Shown here piece by piece: positions 16,282-26,061 of a stretch of 64,000 nt of DNA. Below the pieces are notes generated by a model. That model was not told the origin of the DNA. It was given only the letters and a program-made list of their open reading frames with translations, and did no database searches. Source of the stretch: Paenibacillus sp. 481 (lineage in GTDB: Bacteria; Bacillota; Bacilli; Paenibacillales; Paenibacillaceae); assembly GCF_021223605.1 (NCBI RefSeq), contig NZ_CP075175.1:2088001-2152000 (forward strand), in the 5' to 3' direction. The number at the start of each line of letters is the position of its first letter. Positions within the stretch are counted from its first letter, which is position 1. The position numbers were made by a program, and so were the translations under genes.

Positions 16282-16929
16282 TTATCGAAAAGTTTGTCTT
16301 CTCATCCACATCGTTGCAACCCACTTTTCCCCTGTGATCACGGGTGTACCTGCGTGCAAAGTTAACTCATTTAATTCATGATTACTGTAAAAATATTCGA
16401 AATAGACCGCCATTCCCTTATTAGGGGAAACAGAAAGATTAAGCATGGGGAATGTCGTTTCTCCGCCTTCCTCCACATCATTTAAATACATCACAAGCGT
16501 ACTAATCCGATTGTTAGCACTTGCTCGACTCGTCTCTGCAAAGAAATCATAATGCGGTTTATACTCTTGGCCAGGGGTATATTGTAGAACTTGCAAGCCA
16601 TCACCATGGTCGATAGGAATGTTCATAATTCGAGAGATTCGCTTCTCAATTGTTGTAATTGTCTCATTCTCCTCACAGAACACACCGCTACTCGTTCTAA
16701 TTTGATTGACCGTACGATCTTCACCTATTTTTGAGCGTTGCAATCGTTCTCTAGCATTTTCAATGAGCTCATCGCATTCCTCATCACTGAGCACATTTCC
16801 TAGAACGACCACCAGTGGTTCCTCATACTTAGCAACAATTCGAATCTCTCGATCTTCTGTCTTGATTGTATTTCCAGCATGATCAAATATCGTCATTTCT
16901 TTCGCTGTTGTATTTCCTATCATTTCCAT
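16282..16929 (-). CDS. 2-oxoglutarate/Fe(II) oxygenase (prolyl 4-hydroxylase-like)
   Basis: The 215-residue protein matches the P4Hc fold. The iron ligands are His and Asp in Y-K-P-H-Y-D-F and a distal His in L-T-L-H-A-G-T-P-V. The 2-oxoglutarate-binding Lys is in VITGEKWVATMWMR. The N-terminal lead has VVLGNVLSDEECDELIENA, as in Bacillus prolyl hydroxylases. Such enzymes hydroxylate prolines, and a collagen-like spore protein is encoded 1 kb away, so that is a plausible but untested substrate. The start could be either of two ATGs 6 bp apart. Confidence 0.9.
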   Translation of the reverse strand: MEMIGNTTAKEMTIFDHAGNTIKTEDREIRIVAKYEEPLVVVLGNVLSDEECDELIENARERLQRSKIGEDRTVNQIRTSSGVFCEENETITTIEKRISRIMNIPIDHGDGLQVLQYTPGQEYKPHYDFFAETSRASANNRISTLVMYLNDVEEGGETTFPMLNLSVSPNKGMAVYFEYFYSNHELNELTLHAGTPVITGEKWVATMWMRRQTFR

Positions 16930-17146
16930 ACAGCCCCTATATTATGACATGCACTATAAAAATACGATACCATAAGCTGGAACGAATTGCTTAACTAAAA
17001 ATATAAACGATCACGCTGTCGATATTAGTGGAAGTAATTTAGTCATATCTACTGCTAATTGACTCAACAAAATAAATCAAGCGAGGAAGGGAAGCATAAT
17101 AAAAGGAACAGATACATGTAAGGAAATCAAATCATAGGAGGACATC

Positions 17147-17542
17147 ATGGGCAGAATCGTTCACTTCGAAATTCACGTAGACGATATGGAGCGTGCCAAG
17201 AAGTTTTATGGAGAGGTATTTGGATGGACATTTGAGGATTGGAGCGCTTATGCTGGAATGCCCTATTTTGGAGCTGTGACAGGCGATGCCAATGAAATGG
17301 GTATCAACGGTGCTTTGATGCAGCGCCGAGGGGCCTCTCCAGAACCAGGTCAGGCTATGAATGGTTATGCATGTACGATTGGAGTAGGTGACTATGATAC
17401 TACTGAAGAACAAATTGTTAGCCTTGGAGGCAAGGTCGCATTACCCAAGTATGCGCTTCCCGGAATGGCATGGCAAGGGTACTACATTGACCCTGAAGGA
17501 AATGTATTTGGCATTCATCAGCCAGATAAGAACGCCAAATAA
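17147..17542 (+). CDS. VOC/glyoxalase-family protein
   Basis: This 131-residue single-subunit VOC protein has two beta-alpha-beta-beta-beta modules: MGRIVHFEIHVDDMERAKKF, then YGEVFGWTFEDW, and a C-terminal GYYIDPEGNVFGIHQPD. AGGAGG lies 6 nt before the ATG. Members of this subgroup (often labelled glyoxalase/bleomycin resistance or extradiol dioxygenase) bind metal or small ligands. The function is unassigned. Confidence 0.85.
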   Translation: MGRIVHFEIHVDDMERAKKFYGEVFGWTFEDWSAYAGMPYFGAVTGDANEMGINGALMQRRGASPEPGQAMNGYACTIGVGDYDTTEEQIVSLGGKVALPKYALPGMAWQGYYIDPEGNVFGIHQPDKNAK

Positions 17543-17561
17543 TATTGTTCATCGCGCAGCC

Positions 17562-17700
17562 AAAACCCCGATCTCATGTGGTCGGGGTTTTCATGATGCA
17601 GGCGAGAAAATGTCAGTAAATCGATTAACCACCATTGATGCTTACTCTCTGTTGTATTGCCGTGAGGTTGACAAAGTCGCCGTGCTCATTTACCGCTGCA
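17562..17700 (-). repeat. stem-loop plus degenerate ssrA 3'-end relic
   Basis: AAAACCCCGA-TCTCATG-TGGTCGGGGTTTT resembles the ssrA terminator (CTCxTGyGGTC core) and also ends the VOC gene. The following CATGATGCAGGCGAG...GTC aligns with the tmRNA 3' end CATGGTGGAGGCGAG...GTC. Further on, GTTGACAAAGTCGCCGT aligns with CCTGCGAAATCGCCCCGT. The rest of 17543-17903 contains no gene. Confidence 0.55.
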
Positions 17701-17903
17701 CATCCCTAGTATCTCAACTTCTTCCCTAGATCTTTAGTGCAGATGTCTTCTTTGCCCTTCCTCCTACATATATCTCGTAAACATTTAACTATATTTATGC
17801 GCAAATAAAAGTTTATCAGCAAAAACCGGATGCGAGTTTACCTACGGGTTAATACGATGTCTTTATCATTACAAAATAGCTTAGCAGACCAGGAGGTTAT
17901 CTA

Positions 17904-18833
17904 ATGTCACAATCGAATATTCCGAATATTACGCCTATCATCTCTGTGACACGCGATGATGCAATCACGTTGCTCTTGTCATCGATTGCATTGGAGGAGC
18001 TTGGTTTAAGTCACATCTTAAACGCTGAAGGAGAGAAGCTTCAGTATGTGCTTGGTACATTGCCTGGGGTGACTTCACCTCCAGCTACATTTAGTGACTT
18101 GCTCACGATGAATGAGAGTGTACGAAATACGATACGTGAATTGACGAAGAAGGAATATTTATTGGACAGTAAGCTAAGCAGTATTTTGAACACACCAATC
18201 TCGATTGGTCCCACGGGTCCTCCGGGGCCAACGGGTCCATCTGGTGGTCCTCCAGGCCCTACAGGAGCAACGGGTCCAGCAGGCCCTACGGGTCCGACAG
18301 GAACTGCTGGCGCAGTAGGAGCAACGGGAGCTACAGGACCAGCGGGGGCAGCAGGGCCGGCGGGAGCTACAGGAGCGACGGGTTCGACAGGTGCAACCGG
18401 AGTAACAGGTCCGTTAGTAACGGCGAACAATGCCACTGTATTAAATCCGGTTAACGTAGCCGTAGCAGGTAATGCCAGTGTGCCGTTTACTGTTAACGGG
18501 ACGATTAACGGAACAGCAATATCACACGTTGCAGGCTCCACGGATATCCTTCTTGATCCGAACCAAACTTACTACGCGACTTGGAACGCTAATGCAAACA
18601 CGTTAGCGGCTGGCGAGCTTCGAGCTTTCGCCTTGTTCCTGAACGGCGTACAAATACCAGGAACGCTTCAATCCGTTGCGAATACCGGAACAAACAATCC
18701 TATCCAACCTACAATTACCGGCAGTGCTGTGTTCAACACGGGGGCAGCGCCAAACATTCTGACTCTACGGAACTTCTTCGCGACGGCAACAACCATAGCA
18801 GCACCATCCGTTACAGTTATCAAACTCATATAG
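17904..18833 (+). CDS. collagen-like spore-surface protein
   Basis: The 309-residue protein has an N-terminal domain of about 100 residues ([19 protein letters not shown]), characteristic of Bacillus/Paenibacillus exosporium or coat proteins. A Gly-x-x collagen-like stretch follows at about residues 100-173 (mainly G-P-T, G-A-T and G-P-A triplets). The C-terminal globular domain of about 135 residues is beta-rich and BclA-like. AGGAGG lies 8 nt before the ATG. It should form trimeric filaments on the spore surface. The perfect triplet pattern is briefly broken at S-G-G-P-P-G. Confidence 0.85.
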   Translation: MSQSNIPNITPIISVTRDDAITLLLSSIALEELGLSHILNAEGEKLQYVLGTLPGVTSPPATFSDLLTMNESVRNTIRELTKKEYLLDSKLSSILNTPISIGPTGPPGPTGPSGGPPGPTGATGPAGPTGPTGTAGAVGATGATGPAGAAGPAGATGATGSTGATGVTGPLVTANNATVLNPVNVAVAGNASVPFTVNGTINGTAISHVAGSTDILLDPNQTYYATWNANANTLAAGELRAFALFLNGVQIPGTLQSVANTGTNNPIQPTITGSAVFNTGAAPNILTLRNFFATATTIAAPSVTVIKLI

Positions 18834-18902
18834 GTATATAAAGCTACTAACGAATATGCCATCATACCCCATGTCAAATTGACAATACAACGAGTGTCAT
18901 TA

Positions 18903-18956
18903 AGCGGCGGTTGCTTCCCTGCATTTCATTGGGGAGTGGTCGCCTGAATTTTTTTA
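18903..18956 (+). terminator. terminator of the collagen-like gene
   Basis: GGCGGTTGCTTCCC and GGGGAGTGGTCGCC form an interrupted 14-bp stem followed by TTTTTTT about 70 nt after the stop codon. Confidence 0.75.
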
Positions 18957-19042
18957 AATTACGTTCCTTAACAAGATAGAGCCATTGTAAACAAAGCTGT
19001 AACGGAGGAATCGGCCTAAATGAAACTGGATCGATTCGAGGA

Positions 19043-19867
19043 CTACAACTTATATTCAAACCCCTTGTAGCCAAACTCCTTCGTAAACCCTATATTTTTC
19101 GCAACAGCATTAGAAGGGTAATTCACTTCCATACAATCCCAATAGGGAGTGCAACCATTAGCAAAACAATAATCAACAAAATAATATACAACTCTTTGTG
19201 CAAGCTTTCTTCCTTGATAAGATTCAATCGTTTCAATATCAATTCCATGAATGTCCTTATAACGGTAACCCGAAATGCAAAGGCTCACAACATCATGATT
19301 GTGCAGCATACAAAATCCAATCCCCTGTTCAAAAAATGTTGCTTCGCTCTCCCAGAACTCCATTATTTTAGACCTGACGAATTCCATATTGTTTATTTCT
19401 TTATTTTCTAAAAATTGTTTTGTTACCTGTTCTACTATAAACTCATCTTCATTATCCTGCTGTTTGGCTGTAGAGTTAAATGAGCTTGGAGATATCATAT
19501 ACACATTTTGATCCCACGATTTTAATGCCTTATCACTAAAAATTTCATGGAATGTTGTGTACCAGCTTTGATGATTTCCAATACATTCAAACCATTCCAC
19601 ACCTTGCTCTTTAGCCTGAACTGAAATGACATCATCAATATACCGCTTAATATCGTGATTAAACGTTTTGTTTTGGGAATCTCCAATAAAAATAAACCCA
19701 TCATTGTTTCCTTGCCAAATTAGCCCTGACCTTGGATTTTCGATGTTATCAACAAATATTCTACCTGAATGTGCACCTTCTACAATTGCCTTTTCTTCAA
19801 TATTCACACCACGATTCACAAGATTTTTACATCTATAAAATTGATTCCTATCTAGTTCATGTATCAT
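19043..19867 (-). CDS. GNAT acetyltransferase-like protein
   Basis: The protein of about 274 residues starts best at ATG 19867 (GGAG 8 nt upstream), giving M-I-H-E-L-D-R-N-Q-F. It has the layout of the two-lobed GNAT subfamily: an N-terminal lobe with SGLIWQGNNDGFIFIGD and a C-terminal catalytic lobe with GFCMLHNHDVVSLCISGY. The latter leads to the acetyl-CoA-binding stretch ESYQGRKLAQRVVYYFVDYC and NAVAKNIGFTKEFGYKGFE. The substrate is unknown. Confidence 0.82.
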   Translation of the reverse strand: MIHELDRNQFYRCKNLVNRGVNIEEKAIVEGAHSGRIFVDNIENPRSGLIWQGNNDGFIFIGDSQNKTFNHDIKRYIDDVISVQAKEQGVEWFECIGNHQSWYTTFHEIFSDKALKSWDQNVYMISPSSFNSTAKQQDNEDEFIVEQVTKQFLENKEINNMEFVRSKIMEFWESEATFFEQGIGFCMLHNHDVVSLCISGYRYKDIHGIDIETIESYQGRKLAQRVVYYFVDYCFANGCTPYWDCMEVNYPSNAVAKNIGFTKEFGYKGFEYKL

Positions 19868-19980
19868 GTTGGCGCTCCAATACAATTTTTTGTCTTCTAT
19901 ACTGTGCTGTTCTGTAAAAAGTATAAAAAACATCCCTGCTCACATATATAGTGAAAATAATTATAGGTGTTATATACACA

Positions 19981-20018
19981 ATAAGGCCCGACAGTAGATA
20001 TAACTGCCGAGCCTTTAC
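19981..20018 (-). terminator. terminator of the CD3324-like gene
   Basis: AAGGC(C/T)CGGCAG and CTGCCGAGCCTT form the stem right after the stop codon. The second copy at 25779-25812 is a more perfect version. Confidence 0.75.
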
Positions 20019-20019
20019 T

Positions 20020-20289
20020 TTATCCATTATTCGAATAGACGATTTTCTTAATCGTATCATATGATAAATGATATCTCTTCGTAAGTCCTTCAATGGACAT
20101 GCCTAGTTTGAACTTCTTACGAATATCCTCATTGCGGCGAGCCAATTGTTCTCTTTGACCCGACTTTTCACCCCATTGTTTACGTGATCCATCTTTTTGT
20201 GGGATGTATACGAGTCCACCTTGAATATACTTTTGGATTTCCTGAAGCAATTCATCTGGAAAAATAGTATTACCTTTTACATATTTCAT
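20020..20289 (-). CDS. CD3324-family small HTH protein (intact copy)
   Basis: The 89-residue protein begins M-K-Y-V-K-G-N-T-I-F-P-D-E-L-L-Q-E-I-Q-K-Y and has the family core GEKSGQREQLARRNEDIRKKF. It ends in a helix-turn-helix (GMSIEGLTKRYHLSYDTIKKI). Such proteins resemble Mor-type activators and are presumed DNA-binding. A second, broken copy at 25768 is about 85 percent alike over the shared part, so the locus has been duplicated. Confidence 0.85.
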   Translation of the reverse strand: MKYVKGNTIFPDELLQEIQKYIQGGLVYIPQKDGSRKQWGEKSGQREQLARRNEDIRKKFKLGMSIEGLTKRYHLSYDTIKKIVYSNNG

Positions 20290-20439
20290 TGAGGCACCGC
20301 TCCTTATATATACAATCTATAAGGTAAAGCGGAGCCCGCTATCTTTTATTAACACAAGATAAACATGATATCGACCTTCTTTCAGAAATGCATAAATTGG
20401 ATTTTTATAGTAAAAGAGTAACATACTCATTGCAGGCAT

Positions 20440-20490
20440 TCAACTTATCTATGCTGATCCATAAGAATGGGATTACCATCAGGATGCATC
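20440..20490 (-). pseudogene. C-terminal fragment of a VOC-family gene
   Basis: ATTCAACTTATCT.TG.TGATCCA.AAGAATGG.ATTACCATCAGGAT also occurs at 26055-26101, where it encodes the C-terminal D-P-D-G-N-S-I-L-L-D-Q of the intact VOC gene. Here the rest of that gene is missing. It marks the right part of the duplicated block. Confidence 0.7.
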
Positions 20491-20498
20491 AGCAACAA

Positions 20499-21190
20499 TT
20501 AAACCATAAACCGGTATCCTGATCCCCAAACCGTTCCAATATATTGTGGCTTGGATGGATCCACTTCAATCTTTTCCCTTATTCTTGAAATGTGTACAGT
20601 AACGGTAGTAACATCACTCATCGCGTCCATTCCCCATATGCGCTCGAACAATTCCTCTTTACCGAATACCCGATTGGCATTTTGCATCAAGAACAAAAGG
20701 AGATCGAATTCTTTTTGGGCTAGCGTAACTTCCTTCCCGTTAACAAACACCCGCTTGGAATCTTTTTGAACTTCAAGACCTCTAATCTGGAGCTTGTCTC
20801 CTTCTTTCTGCCCGAATCGCTCCTTCATCCGCCCGAATTTGTTCAAATGAGCTGTGACACGGGCGACCAGTTCTCCAGAACTGAACGGTTTGTGATATAA
20901 TCGTCTGCCCCAAGATTGAAACCATTAATTTTATAAATTTCTTCCTCCCTAGCGGATACAAGAAGAACAGGAATATCTTCATGCTCACGTATCGCTTTCA
21001 ACACTTCGAAACCGTCCATACCCGGTAACATAATGTCCAAGATGACCAGATCGATTTCTTCCTGCCGGAGTGCTTTCAAGGCTGCCGAACCGTTGTTCAC
21101 TATGGTCACCGCATAATTACTCAGCTCCAGATAATCCCTCTGTAAGTTAGCAATACTTTGGTCGTCCTCGACAATTAGTACTTTTTTCAT
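20499..21190 (-). pseudogene. OmpR-family response regulator, one-base frameshift
   Basis: The receiver domain (MKKVLIVEDDQSIANLQRDY, phospho-acceptor in L-V-I-L-D-I-M-L-P-G-M-D-G, GADDYIT) is followed in another frame by an intact winged-helix output domain (QKEFDLLLFLMQNANRVFG, then VTVHISRIREKIE). The frame breaks where I-T-K-P-F-S-S-G-E-L should occur: the AAAA of ACAAAACCG is one A short (TTT at 20889-20891 on the plus strand). Restoring one base gives a normal regulator of about 230 residues. Either the gene is inactive or this is a sequencing error. Its partner kinase follows immediately. Confidence 0.85.
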
Positions 21191-21262
21191 TTCACACTTC
21201 CTACCTTATCTCATTTTGTCCTGAGGCAGCCAAATCCACCAATCTAATCGTCGGACAGTATC

Positions 21263-22696
21263 CTAAATCTTTTTTAGTGATATCATAATGCGGGTCCCTT
21301 CATCTACAACGCTTCTAGCCCAAATATCCCCTTCATGCCCCTCCACGATTTGCTTCGCGATGGCGAGCCCAAGCCCACTGCCGTTCGTATGACTCCGCGA
21401 ACTATCCGCTCGATAAAATCGGTCAAATATATGAGGAAGCTTCGCCTCAGGAATGCCCTTTCCGTTATCTTTAATTTCGATAATAGCAGAAGACGTCGTT
21501 TCCCTTAGTACAATAGCAACCTTTCCTTTCGGCTTATCGATGTAGGCAGCGGCATTATCCAAAATGTTTTGCACCACCCTCTTAAACCTTTCGCGATCCA
21601 TGAATACAAGAACAGAATGATTCAACTGATTATCTAGCTCAAGCGAAAGATTGGCTTTATTGTATTCGTATTGATAATCCACAACGCAGTCTTCGAAATA
21701 AGCTACCAAATCGATTTTCTCAAAATGATAAGGAATATGATTCAAGTCGAGCTTGGAGTAAAGTAGAAGATCGTCAATCATCGCATTGACAAGAATAGCC
21801 TTGGAGCGAGCTGTTTCCAGATATTCTTCCGTTTTCTCTGGTGTTTTAGCGACCCCGTCGATAATACCTCCAATATAACCAATAACGGAAGTGACCGGCG
21901 TCTTCAAATCATGCGAAATACTAGAAACGAGAAATTTCCGGTCATCGTCATATTTTTGCTGCAAGTAAACCGATTCCTTCAACTTGATTCGCATAAGTTC
22001 CAACGTTCTGCACAGCTCCCGCACTTCTCCTTCGCCCTCTTCGACAATTTCGCCATCCAAATCGCCTTCGCTGATTTTAACGGCGGCATCCTTCAATCGG
22101 ACAACCGGAAAAATGATCCCGCGTGAAAACGTACATGACACCCAAAAGTTCATCAATAAAAAGAACAGAACAAACACTCCGATTGTAAAATAGCCGATCA
22201 GCATGTATAAGTCCGCTTTCAGTTTGACCTGCGCAAACAAGAGCAGTACTCCACTATCGCCAAATTCCAACGTGTAATTCGTCCGGGCGAATATATAAAT
22301 TTTTCCATTAAGCTCGACAGTATCCTGATCAGACATGTTGCTAGATAAATCGAGAATTCTCTCTATATCGATATCGTCAACGTTCTGAGCGGAGTACACG
22401 ATCTCACCTTCTTTGAATATCACGGCATGGGCGCCTAAAGCCCTAACACGAGCAGACAGTTCTTGCTTATATGTGTTGTCCAACAGCTGTTCGAATTTCA
22501 TCGTCTGCGCGTTCATGTTAATCTCGTTAAGACCCGTTCTAACCTCAAAAGCATGCTTCAATTCGTCACTATCTACTCCATGACTAAAAATTTTTGTATA
22601 CACAGCAACAAAAATAATGACTGCCAATACTGTCAATCCAACGGAAAGTATGACGGAGAGCACGTTCATCGTAAAAAAGCGTTTCGTTAGTTGCAT
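21263..22696 (-). CDS. sensor histidine kinase
   Basis: The kinase of about 477 residues starts at ATG 22696 (AAAGGT upstream). A first membrane helix (VILSVGLTVLAVIIFVAVY), an extracellular loop of about 130 residues and a second helix (LIGYFTIGVFVLFFLLMNF) lead to a HAMP domain. The HisKA box follows (SSISHDLKTPVTSVIGYIGG, His phospho-acceptor). The ATPase domain contains N-, G1- and G2-type boxes (NILDNAAAYI, IKDNGKGIP, GSGLGLAIAK). It is paired with the frameshifted regulator and precedes an ABC exporter, as in bacitracin- or lantibiotic-sensing systems. Confidence 0.92.
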   Translation of the reverse strand: MQLTKRFFTMNVLSVILSVGLTVLAVIIFVAVYTKIFSHGVDSDELKHAFEVRTGLNEINMNAQTMKFEQLLDNTYKQELSARVRALGAHAVIFKEGEIVYSAQNVDDIDIERILDLSSNMSDQDTVELNGKIYIFARTNYTLEFGDSGVLLLFAQVKLKADLYMLIGYFTIGVFVLFFLLMNFWVSCTFSRGIIFPVVRLKDAAVKISEGDLDGEIVEEGEGEVRELCRTLELMRIKLKESVYLQQKYDDDRKFLVSSISHDLKTPVTSVIGYIGGIIDGVAKTPEKTEEYLETARSKAILVNAMIDDLLLYSKLDLNHIPYHFEKIDLVAYFEDCVVDYQYEYNKANLSLELDNQLNHSVLVFMDRERFKRVVQNILDNAAAYIDKPKGKVAIVLRETTSSAIIEIKDNGKGIPEAKLPHIFDRFYRADSSRSHTNGSGLGLAIAKQIVEGHEGDIWARSVVDEGTRIMISLKKI

Positions 22697-22721
22697 AGGA
22701 TTACCTTTCTGTTTCGTTGTA

Positions 22722-23477
22722 CTAAATATCTTTACGGGAAAACAGATCATAACCGGCGGTGAAAAGCATCAAACTCCAGCCCAACATGATGAGAATCTGC
22801 CGGACGATTTTGGACACGTATATGGATTCAGAAATCCAAAGCCTATACCAATCGAACATCGATGTAACAAAAAAACTGGAGTAGGATGTAAACATCATGT
22901 CCAATACGTTAAATCCAATAAACATGATCATGATCAGACAAAGAACGACCATCCCATTCCGGAATACATTGGAGAACAGTACAGCGAGAAGGGAGAATGA
23001 AAATATAGGTAAAAATGTAGTGACATATGACAACACGACCTTGCCTGCTCCTACTGAATTTGCAGATGCAGGATGAAATAGAAACCCAGCAAGCATGGAG
23101 ACAATCATGACGAACATAAGGTTAAAAAAAATAAATGCAGCTAAATTAAGCACTTTCGCACTAAATACGCCGAATCTGGTAACAGGCCTCAACAACGTTA
23201 GTTTCATCGTATCGGACGAAAACTCTCCATTAAACATATCGATCGCCACTAAAGTTGCAAACAGCGGTAACACCGTATAAGCTACCATCGCGAGAGTCAG
23301 TAGCGAAAACTCGTTGCCTCCTGCAATTCTGATGCCAAGATCATTCTTGATCAACATGACCGCTATTTGTCCAGTCAGAACGGCAAGCATCGATAAAATG
23401 GCTGCAACGATCATTTTTTTTCTTTTCAAAAGTTTGACGGCTTCATTAACAAATGCCGCATTAAACCCTGTCATGCC
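22722..23477 (-). CDS. ABC-2 type transporter permease
   Basis: The 251-residue protein has six predicted membrane helices (for example MIVAAILSMLAVLTGQIAV, LAGFLFHPASANSVG bounded by helices, GMVVLCLIMIMFIGFNVL). It starts at ATG 23477, overlapping the end of the ATPase gene by 17 bp. It belongs to the BcrB/NatB-like permeases that work with a separate ATPase. Together with the adjacent kinase this suggests export of, or resistance to, a membrane-active compound. Confidence 0.85.
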   Translation of the reverse strand, partial: GMTGFNAAFVNEAVKLLKRKKMIVAAILSMLAVLTGQIAVMLIKNDLGIRIAGGNEFSLLTLAMVAYTVLPLFATLVAIDMFNGEFSSDTMKLTLLRPVTRFGVFSAKVLNLAAFIFFNLMFVMIVSMLAGFLFHPASANSVGAGKVVLSYVTTFLPIFSFSLLAVLFSNVFRNGMVVLCLIMIMFIGFNVLDMMFTSYSSFFVTSMFDWYRLWISESIYVSKIVRQILIMLGWSLMLFTAGYDLFSRKDI

Positions 23478-24189
23478 TGTCCACCTCGCTAGCAAAATAT
23501 TTTTCGAGTGAGGAGTAATTGGAAAGAATATTCCCGGTATAATCTTCATTCACAAGCTTACCGTCGTATAAGACGCCGATTCTTGTACAAGTCTGCTCCA
23601 TATCGTGAATCAAATGACTCGAAATAAAAAGAGTCGTGCCTTCCTCTACAGAAATACGCTTCATTAGCCTGCCTATTTCCAGCTTCCCTTCAAAATCAAG
23701 TCCGTTCATAGGCTCGTCTAAAATCAACAGCTTTGGTCTGGACAAAATGGCAGTTGCCATGCCAAGCCGCTGCTTCATGCCAAGTGAATACTTTTTAGCT
23801 TTTTCATGCTTATATTTAATCATGCCCGTTATTTTCAAGCATTCATCAATTCTGCCCTGATCCACATGAGGATAAAACCTAGCGATCAACTGCAAATTTT
23901 CATTCGCTGTCAAATAAGGATACGGCTCCGTCGTGTCGATCATACAACCGACTTGCTTGATGGCATCCACGTAGTGATCTGTAATACTGCTGCCGAAGAA
24001 ATTCACATCACCACTATCCGGCTTGATGAGTCCTGATATCACTTTCATGGCAGTCGTCTTACCTGCGCCACAAGGCCCCAACAATCCAAATATATCGCCT
24101 TGATCGACGTTCAGGTTCAAGTCGTGAATTCCACGGCTGTTAGGATATGCTTTGGATAAACGGGATAATTGTATGGCCGTATTCGTCAA
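23461..24189 (-). CDS. ABC transporter ATP-binding protein
   Basis: The 242-residue ATPase starts at TTG 24189 behind GGAGGGAG. Walker A is GPCGAGKTTAMK (Cys in place of the usual Asn), the signature is YSLGMKQRLGMA, and Walker B is KLLILDEPMNGLD, followed by the H-loop SSHLIHDME. It is of the BcrA/NatA type and overlaps the permease gene. The Walker A variant keeps the key Gly-Lys-Thr, so activity is expected. Confidence 0.92.
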   Translation of the reverse strand: MTNTAIQLSRLSKAYPNSRGIHDLNLNVDQGDIFGLLGPCGAGKTTAMKVISGLIKPDSGDVNFFGSSITDHYVDAIKQVGCMIDTTEPYPYLTANENLQLIARFYPHVDQGRIDECLKITGMIKYKHEKAKKYSLGMKQRLGMATAILSRPKLLILDEPMNGLDFEGKLEIGRLMKRISVEEGTTLFISSHLIHDMEQTCTRIGVLYDGKLVNEDYTGNILSNYSSLEKYFASEVDRHDRV

Positions 24190-24247
24190 TGGTAGCTCCC
24201 TCCAACAAATGGGAGGGAAGCCGCATTAGCGACCTCCCTCTACACGA

Positions 24248-25506
24248 TTATTTTTCAATTACACGAGTAAATTGGCCGTTGAAATGCGGTGGTGGATTTT
24301 GAAAAAATGAGGACTTATCAGCGATCTCTATATTAAGATTAAGGAGCATTTCACCCTCATGTGGAACAATCTGTCCATATTCCTGCCTACCCTTAGAATT
24401 AATATAAGCGAAGAAATATCCCGTCTCTTTAGGATTGAAATCAAAGCTAAAATTATACTCACTCGGCAAATCAGCCTCAAAGCCCGAGTTTACGGTCTCG
24501 TAATACCTACCCGCTACTTTATCGGGAGACATACTCGTAATTTCAATCGTTCTTTCACCGATCTTACCTTTATTATCCACAATGATGTCGTTTTTGTATT
24601 TCCCTACATAATTATCTTTGTTCATATAGACGTATGAATTATGCCATTTAACATTCTCATCTACTACATCAGGTTTCACCAGCTTCGTATCTCCAATGTC
24701 AGAAAGCTTGACGACTACACTCAGCGTCAGATCATGTTGCTTCCCATTTTTATCTTTCCCTGATACAACAACATCACCCGTCACATCTTCCAATAAACCT
24801 GATTTATTTTCTACAGCTTTGCCGGTAAACTTTTTTATATACAAGTCACTCTCTATTTCTGGTACCCCCGGAGAAGCCCCTCCCATAAAATCGATCGTTT
24901 GCTTTATGTTGTATGCGGGAAAAAGAGGATTAACCATAACAGGCGTCTGCCCTTCCGACCAATTCACAGCGTACACCTTGCCGTTGTCCGACTGTTCTCC
25001 TACTTGTATGTCATCCTTCATATGGCCGACGACACTATCAACGACACTTACAATTTTCGCAGCATCTCGGCTTTCAACCGTGCTTGTGAAGTTAAACTTT
25101 TCGCCGTGAGTAACGTTCTTATCGGTTTCCGCTACCGAATATTCTTTCTTCAAACTGCTTTTGCTCATCATATGTTCTTTGTCTCTATACATGTGGTAAT
25201 ATACTACCTCGCCATTCGAATCTTGAACCGTCTCGAACTCTTCTACTGCCTGCTTTACAATATCATTCTTGCTCGTCGTGGTGGACTGATACAGCGTTTT
25301 GTCGTTCTCTTTCAACGTCATTACCGCTTTAATCGTGTAATTGTCCAAATCCTTTTCCAACTGTGCTGTCGTGTGTAATAAGGAACCTTTGAACCGGTCG
25401 TAGCCAGAGCCAATCGTCGAATCGGCAAAAGCGGTAACTCCATATATACATGCTCCAACCGCCAACGCGAGTACAGTTATTTTTTTTTGCTAAGTTTCAT
25501 ATTCAT
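24248..25506 (-). pseudogene. secreted protein of unknown function, frameshift in an A9 tract
   Basis: Behind AAAGGAG, an ATG at 25506 opens M-N-M-K-L-S and then runs into nine consecutive A's on the coding strand (plus-strand T-run about 25480-25488) and a TAA. With ten A's the frame would continue as K-K-K-I-T-V-L-A-L-A-V-G, a signal peptide joined to the following 400 residues. The rest is intact and beta-rich, without a known domain (KEYSVAETDKNVTHGEKFNF; DVTGDVVVSGKDKNGK; SFDFNPKETGYFFAYINSKG). It is either inactive, rescued by polymerase slippage in the A-run, or a sequencing artefact. It appears to be the first gene of the ABC/two-component operon. Confidence 0.65.
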
Positions 25507-25767
25507 TCTCATTCTCCTTTTCCTACATGAACATTAGGAACAAATCTTATTGATTATTATCATACAGGAAGACTATTGAATCCTTGTAAATGAACTATTA
25601 ACAAAATATTAACTCCGTTTTACTTCTTATCAGATATCTTTCTACGATCATCGTTTGAATATGTACATGGGGAACACTCATGATGAGTTCAAAGGGGAAA
25701 ATGAAAAAAGCCGACCTCATTGAACTGCAAATAGTCTGTATATATAGTGAACATCATTATATGCGTT

Positions 25768-26046
25768 CTATACACAATAAGGCTCGGCAGTATGAGATAA
25801 CTGCCGAGCCTTAACATTTATTCGAATACATATTTTCTTAATCGTATCATGTGATAGATGAAATTTCTTCGTAGGTCGATCAATGGACATGCCTAATTTG
25901 AACTTCTCGCGAATGTCCTTGTTTCTGCGGGCCAATTGTTCTCTTTGACCCGACTTTTCACCCCAATGTTTACGTGATCCATCTTGTTGTGGGATGTATA
26001 TAAATTCACCTTGGATATACTTTTGGATTTCCTGAAGCAATTCACA
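25768..26046 (-). pseudogene. CD3324-family gene, 5'-truncated duplicate
   Basis: From E-L-L-Q-E-I-Q-K-Y onward this is nearly the same as the intact copy at 20020 (WGEKSGQREQLARRN, FKLGMSIDRPTKKFHLS). The first dozen codons and promoter are missing: the join is at about 26046, where sequence of the VOC gene end begins. The C-terminal codons are frameshifted and read through the terminator hairpin at 25779-25812. It is therefore a decayed copy. Confidence 0.8.
25779..25813 (-). terminator. terminator of the duplicated CD3324 block
   Basis: AAGGCTCGGCAGT-ATGAGATA-ACTGCCGAGCCTT is a perfect 13-bp stem. On the minus strand it is followed by a T-poor tail (TTATTGTGT), so its strength may be modest. 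Confidence 0.6.
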
Positions 26047-26061
26047 TTGAAGGTATTCAAC

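Noticed and set aside
18041..18541. Minus-strand Pro/Val/Ala-rich frame opposite the collagen-like gene
   Set aside because: It is the complement of Gly-x-x repeats, with no start signals.
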